Shown here: positions 38,236 to 49,138 of the stretch, piece after piece
How the letters are laid out: each line of letters begins with the position of its first letter
How positions within the stretch are numbered: position 1 is the stretch's first letter
Assembly (NCBI GenBank): GCA_001600455.1
Contig: BCKC01000005.1
Location: 558,001 to 622,000 of the forward strand
Source of the DNA: Endocalyx cinctus
Taxonomy: Eukaryota > Ascomycota > Sordariomycetes > Amphisphaeriales > Apiosporaceae
DNA length: 64,000 nt
Reading direction: 5' to 3'
Position numbers and translations under genes: made by a program
The notes under the pieces: model-generated
Told to the model about the DNA's origin: nothing
What the model saw: the letters and a program-made list of their open reading frames with translations, nothing else
Database searches by the model: none

Positions 38236-39686
38236 ATGAAGGTCTCCTTCTTCCAGCGCGCTCTCGCGCTTGCCTGTAGCTTCGGAATAGTTACAGTAAA
38301 CAGTCAGGTGTTCGACCCGAACCTAGGAGAGTCTCAAGGGTGGGATCCGGCTGTGGTCGGGACGAATAAGACGACCAATGCTACTTTCTCGAACCCGGTC
38401 ATGACCCTCAACGTAGGCGACCCTTTCATGACGAAGTACACGGCCAGCGATGGCGAGCAGTGGTACCTGTTCACCTATACAACCGATAGCAATATTACTT
38501 TGAGAAGGTCGAGATATTTGACGGATAATTGGGATAACTCCGAATCCCGCGTTGTCTTCAACCCCGATGCCACCAGCGGCGAGCCCTGGTCTACGAGCCT
38601 CTGGGCGCCAGAGATACATAACATCTCAGGATCTTGGTATATTATATTCACGGCGACATCAGATGGAGACAACCCTCCGCCGCTTTTAGATGCTATGTGT
38701 CCAATTAATTGCCCGGTAAGTGGTGGAACTGTACTTCGAAAAATGTCGAGCATAGCGGAGACAAGTCTCTTTAAGCAAAAGAAGAGGAAAATGCAAAGCG
38801 AGAAAAGAAAGATAGGGTTCCATCGATACTGACTTCATAACCGGGATTTACAGGCTATAAATCATCGAATGTTTGTCTTGGAATCAGACGGCCCTGACCC
38901 TTGGACTGCGAGCTTCTCTATGAAGCCCATGCTTGACACCTACGATCAGTTCGCCATTGACGGAACATACTTCCGGTACAATGATAAACTTTATCATATA
39001 TACTCTTGCTGGGAGCAGAAGTATTCTTCGTGGCCTGCGAACCTCTGCATTACCAAGATGACGAATCCTTGGACAATAAACTCGACTCTGGAGGAACGTC
39101 GCATTATCAGCATTCCAAACGAACCATGGGAGCAAGTCCCGGTAAGTGTATTTACTCTAGCCTCGGGGTTTAAACAATATGGATTAAGACCCTAACTTTG
39201 GTATAGTACGGACGTCCAATTCGGCTTGCGACAAACGAAGGACCCCAACAACTCACCAACCCAAAAACGGGCCAAAATTTTGTCATTTATTCAGCGGCGC
39301 GGGTAAACACGCCTTACTATTGTCTCGGTATGCTTGAGCTCGTGGGTAACGATCCGATGGAGTACCAATCGTGGAGGAAGAACACGGCGGGGTGCGTTTT
39401 TCACCAGAACACGGTTGCAGGCGTGTACGGGACGGGTCACGCATCGTTTACGACCTCACCGGACGGCACCGAGGATTACATCGTCTACCACGCGCAGACG
39501 ACAGCTTACCCGGCGGCGAATCTGTTTAGGACGGCCAGGATACAAAAGTTTGGCTGGAACGAGGATGGGACACCGAAGTTTCCCTTGGCAGAAAATGGGC
39601 CGTTTGATGTTCCGTCAGGCCAACAAGCTTTGACGAAGGATTCGAGCACTCCCGCTTCCGCAGAATTACGTGAGAAAATGTTCTAG
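38236..39686 (+). CDS. Secreted glycoside hydrolase family 43 (arabinofuranosidase/exo-arabinanase type)
   Basis: Exons 38236-38715, 38854-39141 and 39207-39686 join in phase 0 to give 415 residues; both donors are GTAAGT. Residues 1-23 form a signal peptide (FFQRALALACSFGIVTVNS). The five-bladed propeller of GH43 is supported by all three catalytic positions: base Asp62 in LNVGDPFM, pKa-modulating Asp196 in QFAIDGTYF, and general acid Glu267 in LATNEGPQ. The WAPEIH segment (123-128) is the usual family signature beside the active site. The pattern resembles subfamily 26-like enzymes that release arabinose from arabinan or arabinoxylan. No carbohydrate-binding module or GPI site follows. It should act outside the cell on plant cell walls. 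Exact substrate specificity is inferred from pattern only. The gene stands alone at the edge of the AT-rich desert. Confidence 0.9.
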
Positions 39687-41625
39687 AACGTAGACAAGGG
39701 TTTAAATTGTTGGTTCCATATTAGATAATACTCGAACGATAGAACACTTGAAGAGAATAAAGAAAAAAAAAAGGATAACGTTGCATCGTCCTACAATCTG
39801 ATGTATTCAGTTCCTTAAAATTAATGATGATAATAATAATGAAATCGAAACACCGACCGATGTCAGACACAAAAAATTGCAAGGGTTATCCATTTTCAGG
39901 TATTCACCATAGGACTTGCCCAAAAGAAAATCAAGAAATATCAATAACCTGAAGTTTCTGTACGCTTCTCCGCGCAAGAACACGCCAGATTTGGCAGCCC
40001 TACGATGCCAGCCTCGAAAAAAAATTAAAGTAGAAAAATAAGCTGAGAGGCACGGAAGTAAGAATTGCCGGGGTTTTTTTTTTTTTTTTTTTTTTTTTGC
40101 GAGGGGCCATAAATAAGGTAGGACCGTGGGGACTTAAAGATGAGATCTCTACATACATATATCCATGGATGCTATATAATATACACAGTACAGTAGTATC
40201 ATAGGACTCTTACACTACACAAACCTAGCTCGACCAGGCCGTAGCTGAAAGCAAAAAAGCAAGCATAGGCAACAATGTCCGAGTAATTGAAGCGAGAGAA
40301 AGGTATGGATGAAATGCGTAAGAGGTAGAAGGATTGTGACAAGATAGAAGACCTACCAACAACTAGAAAATCGGTATCTACTTTCAGCCGATGATTCTAA
40401 GAATAGGATCACTTCAAGTCCCAACTACATTATATTAAATACAAGACCAACTATATTAAATACTATATGTACACACTAACTAGGCTGTTACGTACGAGAC
40501 AAATCAGTATTACTTAGTTACTTAGTTTACAGTACGCTTTCAAATAATAACGCGGCCTGGTCTCGTTAATCAAATTGAAGTTGACCCTCCCGATCAATCG
40601 ATCAATCGATCTACCGTGTACTTAAATAGTTTTTATGAAGAAGAGTAAACAAGAAGAAGAAAAATAAGAGCTATTGAATTAGTGTGTTTCTACGTAGTAA
40701 TTAAGTAAACAAATATGAAAGCAGCTGACTCAAGAGGAGTTGACCCAAGTTTTGTTTATTCCCACTTCATACACATAGCGGGCATAGTTTTACATGCCCA
40801 ATTCCAATTAATACGTTGGTTATATATATCATATACATACATAGTAGTAATAGATCTCCAATATGTTTATGGGGAAATTGTCTTTTTATGGTACAGGGCT
40901 AGCAGGGCTGACACCACCAAATACCCATTTGCCCCAGTTGTGTGGCTGCATGGCAACATGGTTTTCTGACCAGAATGGAAACAATCCACATCCGCTAAAT
41001 CCCCCTTAAGAAATAGCCCTGGAGCTTTTATATCGATCAACGTACGGGTAGCAACTTTACTTACTTGGCACTGTTCAAAACACAGCCCTTCATGCATGTT
41101 GAAGTACGTAATGTTTAGACAAGTAGACAAGTAGAACGGGGGAAGTACTCGTAAGTCGTTTAATCGATCTATCCTACCCATTCCGCCATTCTGAATACCT
41201 ATTCTGCGTACTGCGTATACCACTTGCCACCCTTCTGGGCTGTGTTATCCGCGTCTTTCGCGTCCAACGTACATACGTACCAGGGTGGCTTTCACTGGAC
41301 CATACTACCAGCGTAACCCTGTCATACGCTTGTGGAGAGAGGCATGGTAATTAGAAATAGCCAAGAGAAACTCTAATGAAGAAAACAAAAAGTAATTTCA
41401 ATATATAAAGGATCGACCTAGGAAAACGATTCTCAAGATTCATTCACCTATTCACCATCATCATCACCATCATCTTCTCCTTCTTCAGTCTTATTCATAG
41501 AACAGTCTCTTTCCTAGAACTTACAATTCGTTCTCTCTATTAAATCATCGTTAGAACCTTTGTTTCATCCCATTTGAAATTTCGTCTCATCTCACTTAAA
41601 AAACAAAACCACAACTATAGTCAAC
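39687..41625. other. Intergenic DNA with T25 tract
   Basis: No convincing gene. It contains a run of about 25 T near 40074-40098, a GATCAATC repeat near 40590, and, toward its right end, the promoter and pyrimidine-rich leader of the next gene (TCATCACCATCATC at about 41457 onward). Confidence 0.55.
41402..41410 (+). promoter_or_regulatory. TATA box candidate
   Basis: A TATATAAAG element lies about 215 bp upstream of the ATG at 41626 and is followed by a C/T-rich, ATG-free stretch of the kind found at highly expressed fungal genes. It implies a leader of roughly 180 nt. Confidence 0.45.
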
Positions 41626-42426
41626 ATGAAGCTCGCCGCTGCCGCTCTCGTTTCCGCTTCGGTGGTTCTCGCCGCTCCCCAGCCTGTCATCACCGCCGCT
41701 CCCATGGTCAAGGGTCGCCAAAACCTAGACGACGTCGTCGACAAGATCATCCACGAAGGAGTTGACATTAATAGCATTGTAAACTCGGCTCTCAACGAAG
41801 CCACCGAGGCCGTCGAGGACGCCAGTTCCTTGGTCTACGAGGTGACGAGCGCCGCCGCTGCCTTTTCTAATATCGCCGCCCGCGATCCCGTCGTTACCGC
41901 CGCCCCCGTGATCAAGGGTCGCCAAGACCTAGGCGACGTCGTTAACTCGGCCATTGACGAGGGAGCCGACATCAGCAGCATCGTAGACTCGGCCCTGAGC
42001 GTAGCCACCTCGGCGGTCGACGGGGCCAGCTCCTTCGTGAACGAGGTGACGAGCGCCGCCGAATCGGCCGCCTCGGTCATCACCTCGGTCTACGGCGGCG
42101 TCACCAGCATCGCCGGAAGCTACGGCAGCCAGGCGCTCGAGTCGGCCAGCGTCGCCCTCGACTCGGCCAGCAGCTTCGCCGCCACGGCCACCGGATCCGC
42201 CGTCGCCGAGGCCTCGAGCGCCGTAGCCTCGGCTTCTTCCGCCCTCGACTCCATCAGCAGCGCCGTCGCCGCCACCACCACCGGTACCAGCACTAGCGCT
42301 TCCGCTACCTCCACGACCACGGACAACGCCGCCGTCGCTCTCGGCCCCGCCGGCTCGTCGCTCCAGGCTCTCGTCCCCGTCGGCGTCGCGCTCGGCTCCA
42401 TCTTGGTCGGTGCCCTTCTCTTGTAA
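41626..42426 (+). CDS. Small Ala/Ser-rich secreted protein with internal duplication and GPI-type tail
   Basis: An intronless 266-residue protein starts in a good context (AACATGAAG). Residues 1-17 are a signal peptide (LAAAALVSASVVLAA). Two homologous units about 68 residues apart follow, residues 20-78 and 88-146; each begins PV(I/V)TAAP and has KGRQ(N/D)L-DVV, an acidic EG(V/A)DI-SIV core and ends in EVTSAA. The rest is an Ala/Ser/Thr-rich stalk, and the C-terminus is a hydrophobic segment (LVPVGVALGSILVGALLL) typical of a GPI-anchor signal. It is probably cell-wall or plasma-membrane bound. The KGRQ sequence in each unit is a possible basic processing site, which is speculative. No enzyme motif is seen. 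Codon use is strongly GC-biased, suggesting high expression. Confidence 0.85.
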   Translation: MKLAAAALVSASVVLAAPQPVITAAPMVKGRQNLDDVVDKIIHEGVDINSIVNSALNEATEAVEDASSLVYEVTSAAAAFSNIAARDPVVTAAPVIKGRQDLGDVVNSAIDEGADISSIVDSALSVATSAVDGASSFVNEVTSAAESAASVITSVYGGVTSIAGSYGSQALESASVALDSASSFAATATGSAVAEASSAVASASSALDSISSAVAATTTGTSTSASATSTTTDNAAVALGPAGSSLQALVPVGVALGSILVGALLL

Positions 42427-43898
42427 AAATAAGCAAGAAAGGAAACACCTACGCACACATTTCTACCTAGCTACCTAAACGGATGATCAAGTGAACACTG
42501 GACGCTCGAGAATCCGCTCTTTTCACCAGTTCCTTACTTTTTATTGTCATGCACATCTGTATACCCAAATATTGTTTATGTGCCAATATTGTATTCTATG
42601 TCGGAGAGGCGACAGAGGAATTTGTTTTCCTTTTTCTTTTTTTCTTTTTTTCCTTTTTTCCCTTTTTCATTTCTCTTTTTTCTGTTTTCTTTTTAGGAAA
42701 GGTGGGGGGGGATGAAAAACAAAGACCATGATAGAGACTCGCATAGCATTTTACCTACTAGATCCTTGAACTAGAAAGGTGTCATGTACGATAATGAAAT
42801 GAAAATACGTTTTACATGCATCAGTAACCATAATTCGTCCCCGTGTGTGTGTTTCAAAAACATAGAGATCGTAAACTATATCCGGTGTTTCATTCCTTTT
42901 AAGGCATCCTTGTGTAATTGAGACGGTAATTTGGATTTGTATGACGGAACGCTTAAGAAGATTTCGTATTATTTCTATGAAAAGTAGTACGATAATTTCT
43001 CCGATTAGTGTGATTTGAAATTGAGAAGTCAACACAATCAATTTTATAATGCGAAATCGTGATATGTGATTGATCAATTGTTATTATTGTTGGGTTAAAA
43101 TCGTAAGATTTTACTGTTCTGAAAAATGAAGTTATTATTGTTGTTGATGTTGTGAAATAATTCTGCTAGTCAGAATTATTTCGAGTGTAAGTGAGCTGGC
43201 GTACAGGCCAGCTCCGCACTGGCCACATACACCAGCCTGTGGCTGGTGATGTGGCTGGTGTGGCTTATACTCCAGCTAGCTACTAATAATCAACAATTAT
43301 CTAAAGCAATAATATGGTGTATACGACGCTATGAATATATTTACATTGGTCCATGACGACAATAACAATAAGAATCCCCTACAGGCCTCATTAACAGGCC
43401 CTTAATCTAATCAACTACCTGCTAGGTAGGCTGGTAGGTTACATAGTATACTAATATCTCCCTCGTAAGCGACCCCCCCAAGCGGCCATATCCACTAATA
43501 AAATAAGGTCATTAACGCGAAAACACGCGCTAACTTTCCTTTCGCGGGGATTACTTATTCCCCTCCTATTTTTATTAATTACAGCGCGTCGCGTTGTGTG
43601 ACCGTGCAGCGTCAGCTTTCTCCCCAGCCTCCCTTTATTGATGCTGACTGCCAATAAATAACCCGTTAACGTCTCTGCAATTCGTCAATTGAGAGTCACA
43701 TTTCCGTTTCCATTATTCTATCTTACATTACCGTGAACCTACCGAAATAAAACATTTTAATCGATTGAGATTAAAACAACCTTTATTTCATTTATTTTCA
43801 ATCAATTGATTAACCAACCTACTTTATACTCGGAGAATCTATCAATTATCAATACAGAACAAAAAAAAAAAAAAGAATAAAATAAAATAAAAGTCACA
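42427..43898. other. Intergenic DNA with T-rich 3' region and hairpin cluster
   Basis: The first 300 bases are T-rich 3' UTR sequence of the preceding gene. A group of inverted repeats lies at 43154-43262. The last 150 bases are A/T-rich leader of the next gene with an A14 run. No other coding sequence is supported. Confidence 0.55.
43154..43262. repeat. Cluster of three adjacent inverted repeats (hairpins)
   Basis: A perfect 12-bp inverted repeat with a 5-base loop (GAAATAATTCTG/CAGAATTATTTC, 43154-43182) is followed by an 8-bp perfect hairpin (GAGCTGGC/GCCAGCTC, 43193-43214) and an imperfect hairpin with arms ACCAGCC/GGCTGGT flanked by CCACAT/ATGTGG (43223-43254). Outer sequences rich in TTGTTATTATTG (about 43080) and CAACAATTATC (about 43291) are roughly complementary. 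It may be a MITE remnant or a structured RNA. Confidence 0.6.
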
Positions 43899-44798
43899 AT
43901 GTTTCTCAAACGCAAGCGTTCCGAGTCTGAACTTTCCTTCGCCTCTTCGAGTGCCTTTAGTTCACCGCCTCGGCCAGATCCTTTCTCGTCAATGATGGAT
44001 ATGGATAACAACGTCACATCGCCAACGCGACAACTCTCGTGGGGCGCCTCGCCAGCTCATTTACACAGCCGTACCATGAAGCGATTTCGGGACAGCCGGC
44101 CCTCGGACGAAGAAGTGCACCGTAAGTTACTGAGTCGGTGGTCGAGAGCCGACTATGGCAATCACCACCAACGTCAACCTCAATCGTCATCTTCTTCGAG
44201 CAACTTCTCATACGATGTTTCTTCTTCGACTACAGAAAGGACTTTAAACATGCTATACGCCGCCCAACACAAACAACAGCAGCAGCAGCAACCGGAAGAG
44301 GCGATTCGTCGCGGATTCCTAGCCACAGATTTCAACCGTTCCCGTCCCACCCCCGCCGTCCCGACCGTCTACCCCTTACCTTCGAATACCGCCTCCTCCT
44401 CCTCCTCCTCCTCTCCCTCCTTCTCCTCGCAAGGTCGCCCCCAGCAGCAAACCTCCCTACATAATTTCTGGAAATTGCCCGGTACCGGCTCCTCGAGCGT
44501 TATCTCCTCCGCCCCTGCTCCTATGGCCGTCGAGCCCGTGAACTGCGAGGACTGCGGTCGGGGTCTCGGCGGCGGTATGGACGATTCCATGGACGTCGAC
44601 ATGGACGGGATGGACGCGGGCGCCGCCGGGTTCTACCAGAAGGGCTGCGGCGCTTGCGGCAAGTACGTCTGCGCCCAGTGCTCCATCACCGACATGGAGG
44701 AGCGGAGGTGCTGCCTGGGATGCGCGGGGAAGCAGGTCTGCTGGGGCGGTAGAAGTAGCACGGCCGGATGGGGCGATGCTGCTGTGTCTGTTTGCTAA
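43899..44798 (+). CDS. Conserved-looking fungal protein with Cys-rich C-terminal zinc-binding-type motif
   Basis: Read without splicing this is 299 residues. A probable intron 44122-44235 (donor C|GTAAGT, acceptor CTACAG) would remove 114 nt, a multiple of three, and give 261 residues, joining DEEVH directly to QRTLNMLYAAQ; this makes better sense than the Ser/Gln-rich insert. The N-terminus has basic KRKR, a Ser-rich stretch and RTMKRFRDSRPS. The middle has Gln and Ser homopolymers and TSLHNFWKLP. The C-terminal 75 residues contain CEDCG, a long Met/Asp-rich loop, CGACGKYVCAQC and CCLGC, a spacing that suggests two metal-binding knuckles. It could be a nuclear regulatory protein, but no named family is recognised. 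Confidence 0.75.
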   Translation: MFLKRKRSESELSFASSSAFSSPPRPDPFSSMMDMDNNVTSPTRQLSWGASPAHLHSRTMKRFRDSRPSDEEVHRKLLSRWSRADYGNHHQRQPQSSSSSSNFSYDVSSSTTERTLNMLYAAQHKQQQQQQPEEAIRRGFLATDFNRSRPTPAVPTVYPLPSNTASSSSSSSPSFSSQGRPQQQTSLHNFWKLPGTGSSSVISSAPAPMAVEPVNCEDCGRGLGGGMDDSMDVDMDGMDAGAAGFYQKGCGACGKYVCAQCSITDMEERRCCLGCAGKQVCWGGRSSTAGWGDAAVSVC

Positions 44799-45668
44799 AA
44801 GGTGCCTTGGTTTTTTTTTTTTCGGGAGGGTATGAATGGTGTTACTGTCTTACGCTCCGTGTATTACGTGAGCTTTATTCTTGTTGATTTTTATATTAAG
44901 GGTTCGAAAGGGTTGCCTACTGGGCGGGATTATTATCGGCGTTCCGAAAAGCGCAATAGAAGCAGTTGCTGCTATATTATACTTGGGCGTTAAAGAGGCT
45001 TGTGGTTACAGGCATTTATTTGGTTAGTTTAAATACTTTTAATTCTCTAGGTAAAACCTAAACTGCCGTGTGTGATACGGCAGATACGGGTATAGTTTAG
45101 TGGGTGTGCAAATACAAATATACCAATCTTAAATCATCAACCCTTCTCTGCCTTGCCGAACTTAATTTTCACGTCCCTTTATGAATATACTTTTTAGTAC
45201 TTACTTACCCCAACATCGGTTACCTGTCAGTTTCTTGCTCTCGTATTATATCATCAAACACCCTCGAACCACAAGGAGGCAGGATTAACACGTCTGCAGG
45301 CAAACCCGGATCTTTAATATTCAGCCTATCAGTGGGTATCCGTCCTGCAACAGGGAGGCGCCAGAATGGATTACATACCAACCAACAGCCAACAAATCGA
45401 ATCTCGCTCAGTTTATGTTGGTGACTACCTATCTGTGTCTGCCTGTGCGGCTAGGTGCATTTTCTAGCGTGCTGCGATCTTCTTATGTATGGATATGGAG
45501 AATATATGCGATATCAAGGCAACCCAGGGCTCACTGGAAGGCCTTACACCGGCTTCTCTCTCACCTCACCCCCCAGCCCGTCCTTCTATCGCACTTTTTT
45601 CTCTACTTCTTCCTAACAGGTCTCTCACGTCCTAACTCTGCGTTTTTGTTTTCGAACTATTCATTAAG
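44799..45668. other. Intergenic DNA
   Basis: No gene is seen. The last 100 bases before the next ATG are pyrimidine-rich (CTCTCTCACCTCACCCC), as is usual for a fungal promoter or leader. Confidence 0.55.
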
Positions 45669-48600
45669 ATGGAGGCAATTGCTGCAGCCGGAGCTCTTCC
45701 GGGCTTGGTTTCAGCGTCCATACAGCTTATGACTGCTGCTGGTCAGTTTTGCAAACAACTCCATAATCTGCAGAAAGCCGTCAAATCAGGAGGGAAGGAT
45801 CTCAGCGCTGCCTCCCGGAGGTTGTGTCAGCATGAAGGTTTCGTATCAGGTAACATCTGGCGGTTCCCCGAGAGGCTTAAAAGTACGGTTCTAATAAGGA
45901 AAAAATACACAGAACTCAAAGCCGCATTCAACAATGTTCCTGACCAATGCATCGGTACAAGCCTCCGCGATCTATTTCAGCAGTACCTTGCAGATTCTGA
46001 AGAAGAAGTCAAAAGTTTTCGCGACCTCCTTGAGCGAATCGGAAAGCAAAGGCTTAAGGGGAAAACTTTACAGATGGTGGAGACGGGCACACGACTTTGG
46101 TTCAACGAGGATAGCGTACGCAGGTATTCAGAGCTACTCGAGAAGCAAATGACGCGTTTCCTTTTCTTCCAAGAGGTCGCCCAAAGGTTAGCCACTTAAA
46201 TCTCCTCAAACTTCCTTATAATGGTCAACTAAATAAAATACAGTTCGCAAATAACAGTTTCCCTCTCGAATATTGAAGCAGAACTGACTAAACAGCGTGA
46301 AACATCTTCGGCCTTTTATTCATCCATGGAATCCAACACACAGTTGCTACACACTGTTTATCAAGAGTCTCGACGAGAGCAGCATGGCCAAAGTCTATTT
46401 ATACATGACCAAAAAAGGAGACAAAGAGCAATGGTTGACGGTGATAATGACGTAATCCCACTTATATATGGTAGCTCTAAGGTGAAGTATCTCCCAGGAA
46501 ACTTCTGGCGAGAGTACTGGACCCCGTTCGGCCGAATCACCGTCCACTACCTATATGATCACCACTCGCGCGAGACTGAATATAAGCACATTGGATTCGT
46601 TTATACACTGCGATTCAAGCCCTTTAAGTGGTTTTCTAGAACTCTCGTACATTTGCGTTGCTTCACGCTGCCAAATCAACAAGTCCCACGTCTAATGCTT
46701 CATATGGCCAGGGGAAATATTTGTAGAGATGCAGAAGTCTGGAAAGCTTTAGGTTTGTATTGCCTAAAGCCGGGATCGGATTTCAACACACTCAAGAAGA
46801 GTTTAAGGCCAGAAATTCCCAATTCAAAAAGTATTGAATTTCTTCTCAACACAGGCCGGCTATTGAGCGGTGACGTCCTGGAATTTCCCTCCTGTTTCGG
46901 GCGTATGTACGATGTCCTTTCAGCGTAAGTATAATCAAGGAAAGAAAAAAAATCAGGACTAACCAGAACCTAGATTCGTGTTGTTTCACCAAATTGATCG
47001 AGAATGTTACTGCCGGACAGCTGATCACGGGTACCGCGGCTTCTGTTTACATAATAGCATCTTGGATCATGAATGTCCACTAAAATTCGGTGTCGAGTAT
47101 ATTGCAACTCTGAGACTATTACTTCAGAGGGGGTTTCGGCCTTTCCTATCAAGTTGGCAACAGTAAGCTATACCAACTCGCTCTTTCATATTAATTTCTA
47201 GAATTGAAAAGCTATAATAATTTACTAATGCTCGAGAAGTTTATTTAGAGCTGCCTCTGGAGACCGACGGCGCCTTGTTCAGAAGCACCCAAAATTCTTA
47301 TCCCAAGATAATTCCATCTTATCAGTCCCTCGATTCATTCAAGAGGCTGCAGGATACGCGATTCCTCTCGTGTTTACAGAGGCATTCCATGATAGGACTG
47401 GAATGTTGGTATATGAGCAATATTGTGTTAATTTAAGGCCCCTCGACTCAGTTCAGCCTCATTACATGAAGTTTCAAAACCCGACAGTCTCATACCTTGC
47501 GTCTGTTCTAGCGCTGGATGATTATAGCTGTTCTATTGTGGCAGCTAAAAACGATCTATTTGATCTTGACCCCCTTGACCTCACCCAGGAGGAAAACAAA
47601 TTCGACCGTTGGGTTTTAGTTATGTTTAGCTTTTTCGTCCCTAAACTCAGGTCTTTACTTGATCTTTACCTCGATATCTTCAAGAGGACGAACAACATCG
47701 CATTGCCAATGTTCACCCTCGAGTCTCTATATACAGAGTTGCAACGTTGTTATCTTCAGGAAGAAGCGTCACTGGTGGAAGATTTTCTCAGCTATGTTGC
47801 TTTCAATGGAACCGCCGCGATGGTTAAGTCACTCATGGATCGCAATCTTAACTCTAGAAAGTTGCTGTTTCTTGCTGCACAAAGTCAAGATAATGCTAAA
47901 GTTGATCTGATCTTGAATTCTGGCATCGAAAAAGTAAACCTCTATAGAGAGCACACGGCCAATTCACACCTCCCCATGGTACGAGAGAGGCTTGTTCGGG
48001 AGCCCTTTTTTAGAGACACGTTTCTTAGTCTCTTGCATCCATCCTCGGAGGCATTACGAACCAATCAGAGTATACGTTCACCAGTCATACAAATTCTAAC
48101 CGATCCTATTAGTCTTGATCTGCTCTGCATCGAAGAACCAAAGCAACTCCCCGAGTATCTTGACATCATTATACGCTATCTTCTCCGAAAGGAAAAAGAA
48201 TTCCCCTTCTCACCGCGAAAATATATATTCGAGTATATTAGCGCAGCATTTACGTGCCACTGGCAAGGAACTAGAGTACTTGACGATCCATTAAAACCTC
48301 TCCAATTCTATAGGATACTGCGCCAGCTGTTGTCCATACCCCAATTTCGAGATGATCTTGCGGCGGTGGAAGACTATAAACGCTGGTGCACTTTTTATAA
48401 GGATGCCGGCCACTATTTTCATCCGATCTTACCATTTAACAAGTTTACAGCTTTGACTCTTGCACTACAGTGTGGAATGCTACCTGCTGTACAGATACTC
48501 GTTGACGCGGGCGCTCCTATCATTCAGCCCATAGATGGAGGGAAGTCTCCGATCCAGGTGGCGCGAGATAATGTGCGGTGCGACCACCCTCGCGAGTGGT

Positions 48601-49138
48601 TTCGTTTCAGCCACGAGCGAGGAGGGCCTGTTCATTTCAGCCGCGACATAGAGGCGACTTTCAAGCACATGAAGAGATGGGTCTCGGAGAGTACAGACCA
48701 AGACATGCTCAATATTCTAGAGAACGCAATGATAGAAAGGGGCGAGGTGGTGAATGATGAGGAACACACTACGAGCCCTCCCATCCCGAGCGCATGGAGT
48801 AAGTGGAAGCACACTCGCTTGATCGAAATACTCATAAAATTATATCCAGATTGTTTGCTAACCATCACACTCTAGGAAATGTGAAAGCGAGAGGCCGGAA
48901 AACTTTGGCTTGGTTCATAAAACCGAGGTACAATTTAAAAATAGAAGCTCTATATCAGAAGAGCATTTACATGGCCATGTTGACGTCTCTCTCCATATTA
49001 TCCTTCCTGATCATCATCAAGCACGACTTCGGCCACCGCATGCCGGGACTGATCACTTTTTTTTCTCGTCCCGTCGTTATATTATCACTGGTGGCAACGA
49101 TTATCTACCTGTTTTTGCGTTACGTTCTAGGGGTCTGA
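45669..49138 (+). CDS. Large protein with fungal NLR-like N-terminal domain, ankyrin unit and two C-terminal membrane helices
   Basis: Exons 45669-46186, 46244-46924, 46974-47162, 47249-48798 and 48876-49138 join in frame to give 1066 residues. The last intron has a clear GCTAAC branch point. The first about 170 residues (MEAIAAAGALPGLVSASIQL, then helical sequence) resemble the helical N-terminal domains of fungal STAND/NLR and related proteins. There is no NACHT or NB-ARC nucleotide-binding domain; in its place is about 680 residues of unrecognised, mainly helical sequence with weak ankyrin-like units near EDFLSYVAFNGTAAMVKSLM. A clearer ankyrin unit is at about 858-890 (TALTLALQCGMLPAVQILVD). 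Two hydrophobic helices close the protein, at about 1010-1027 and 1045-1064. Codon use is less GC-biased than in neighbouring genes, as is common for fast-evolving fungal recognition proteins. Function is unknown; a role in self or non-self sensing is inference from the N-terminus. Confidence 0.82.

Noticed and set aside
41929..42456. Gly/Arg-rich minus-strand frame opposite the Ala/Ser-rich surface protein
   Set aside because: It results from GC-rich third codon positions in the sense gene, and its composition is that of an antisense artefact.
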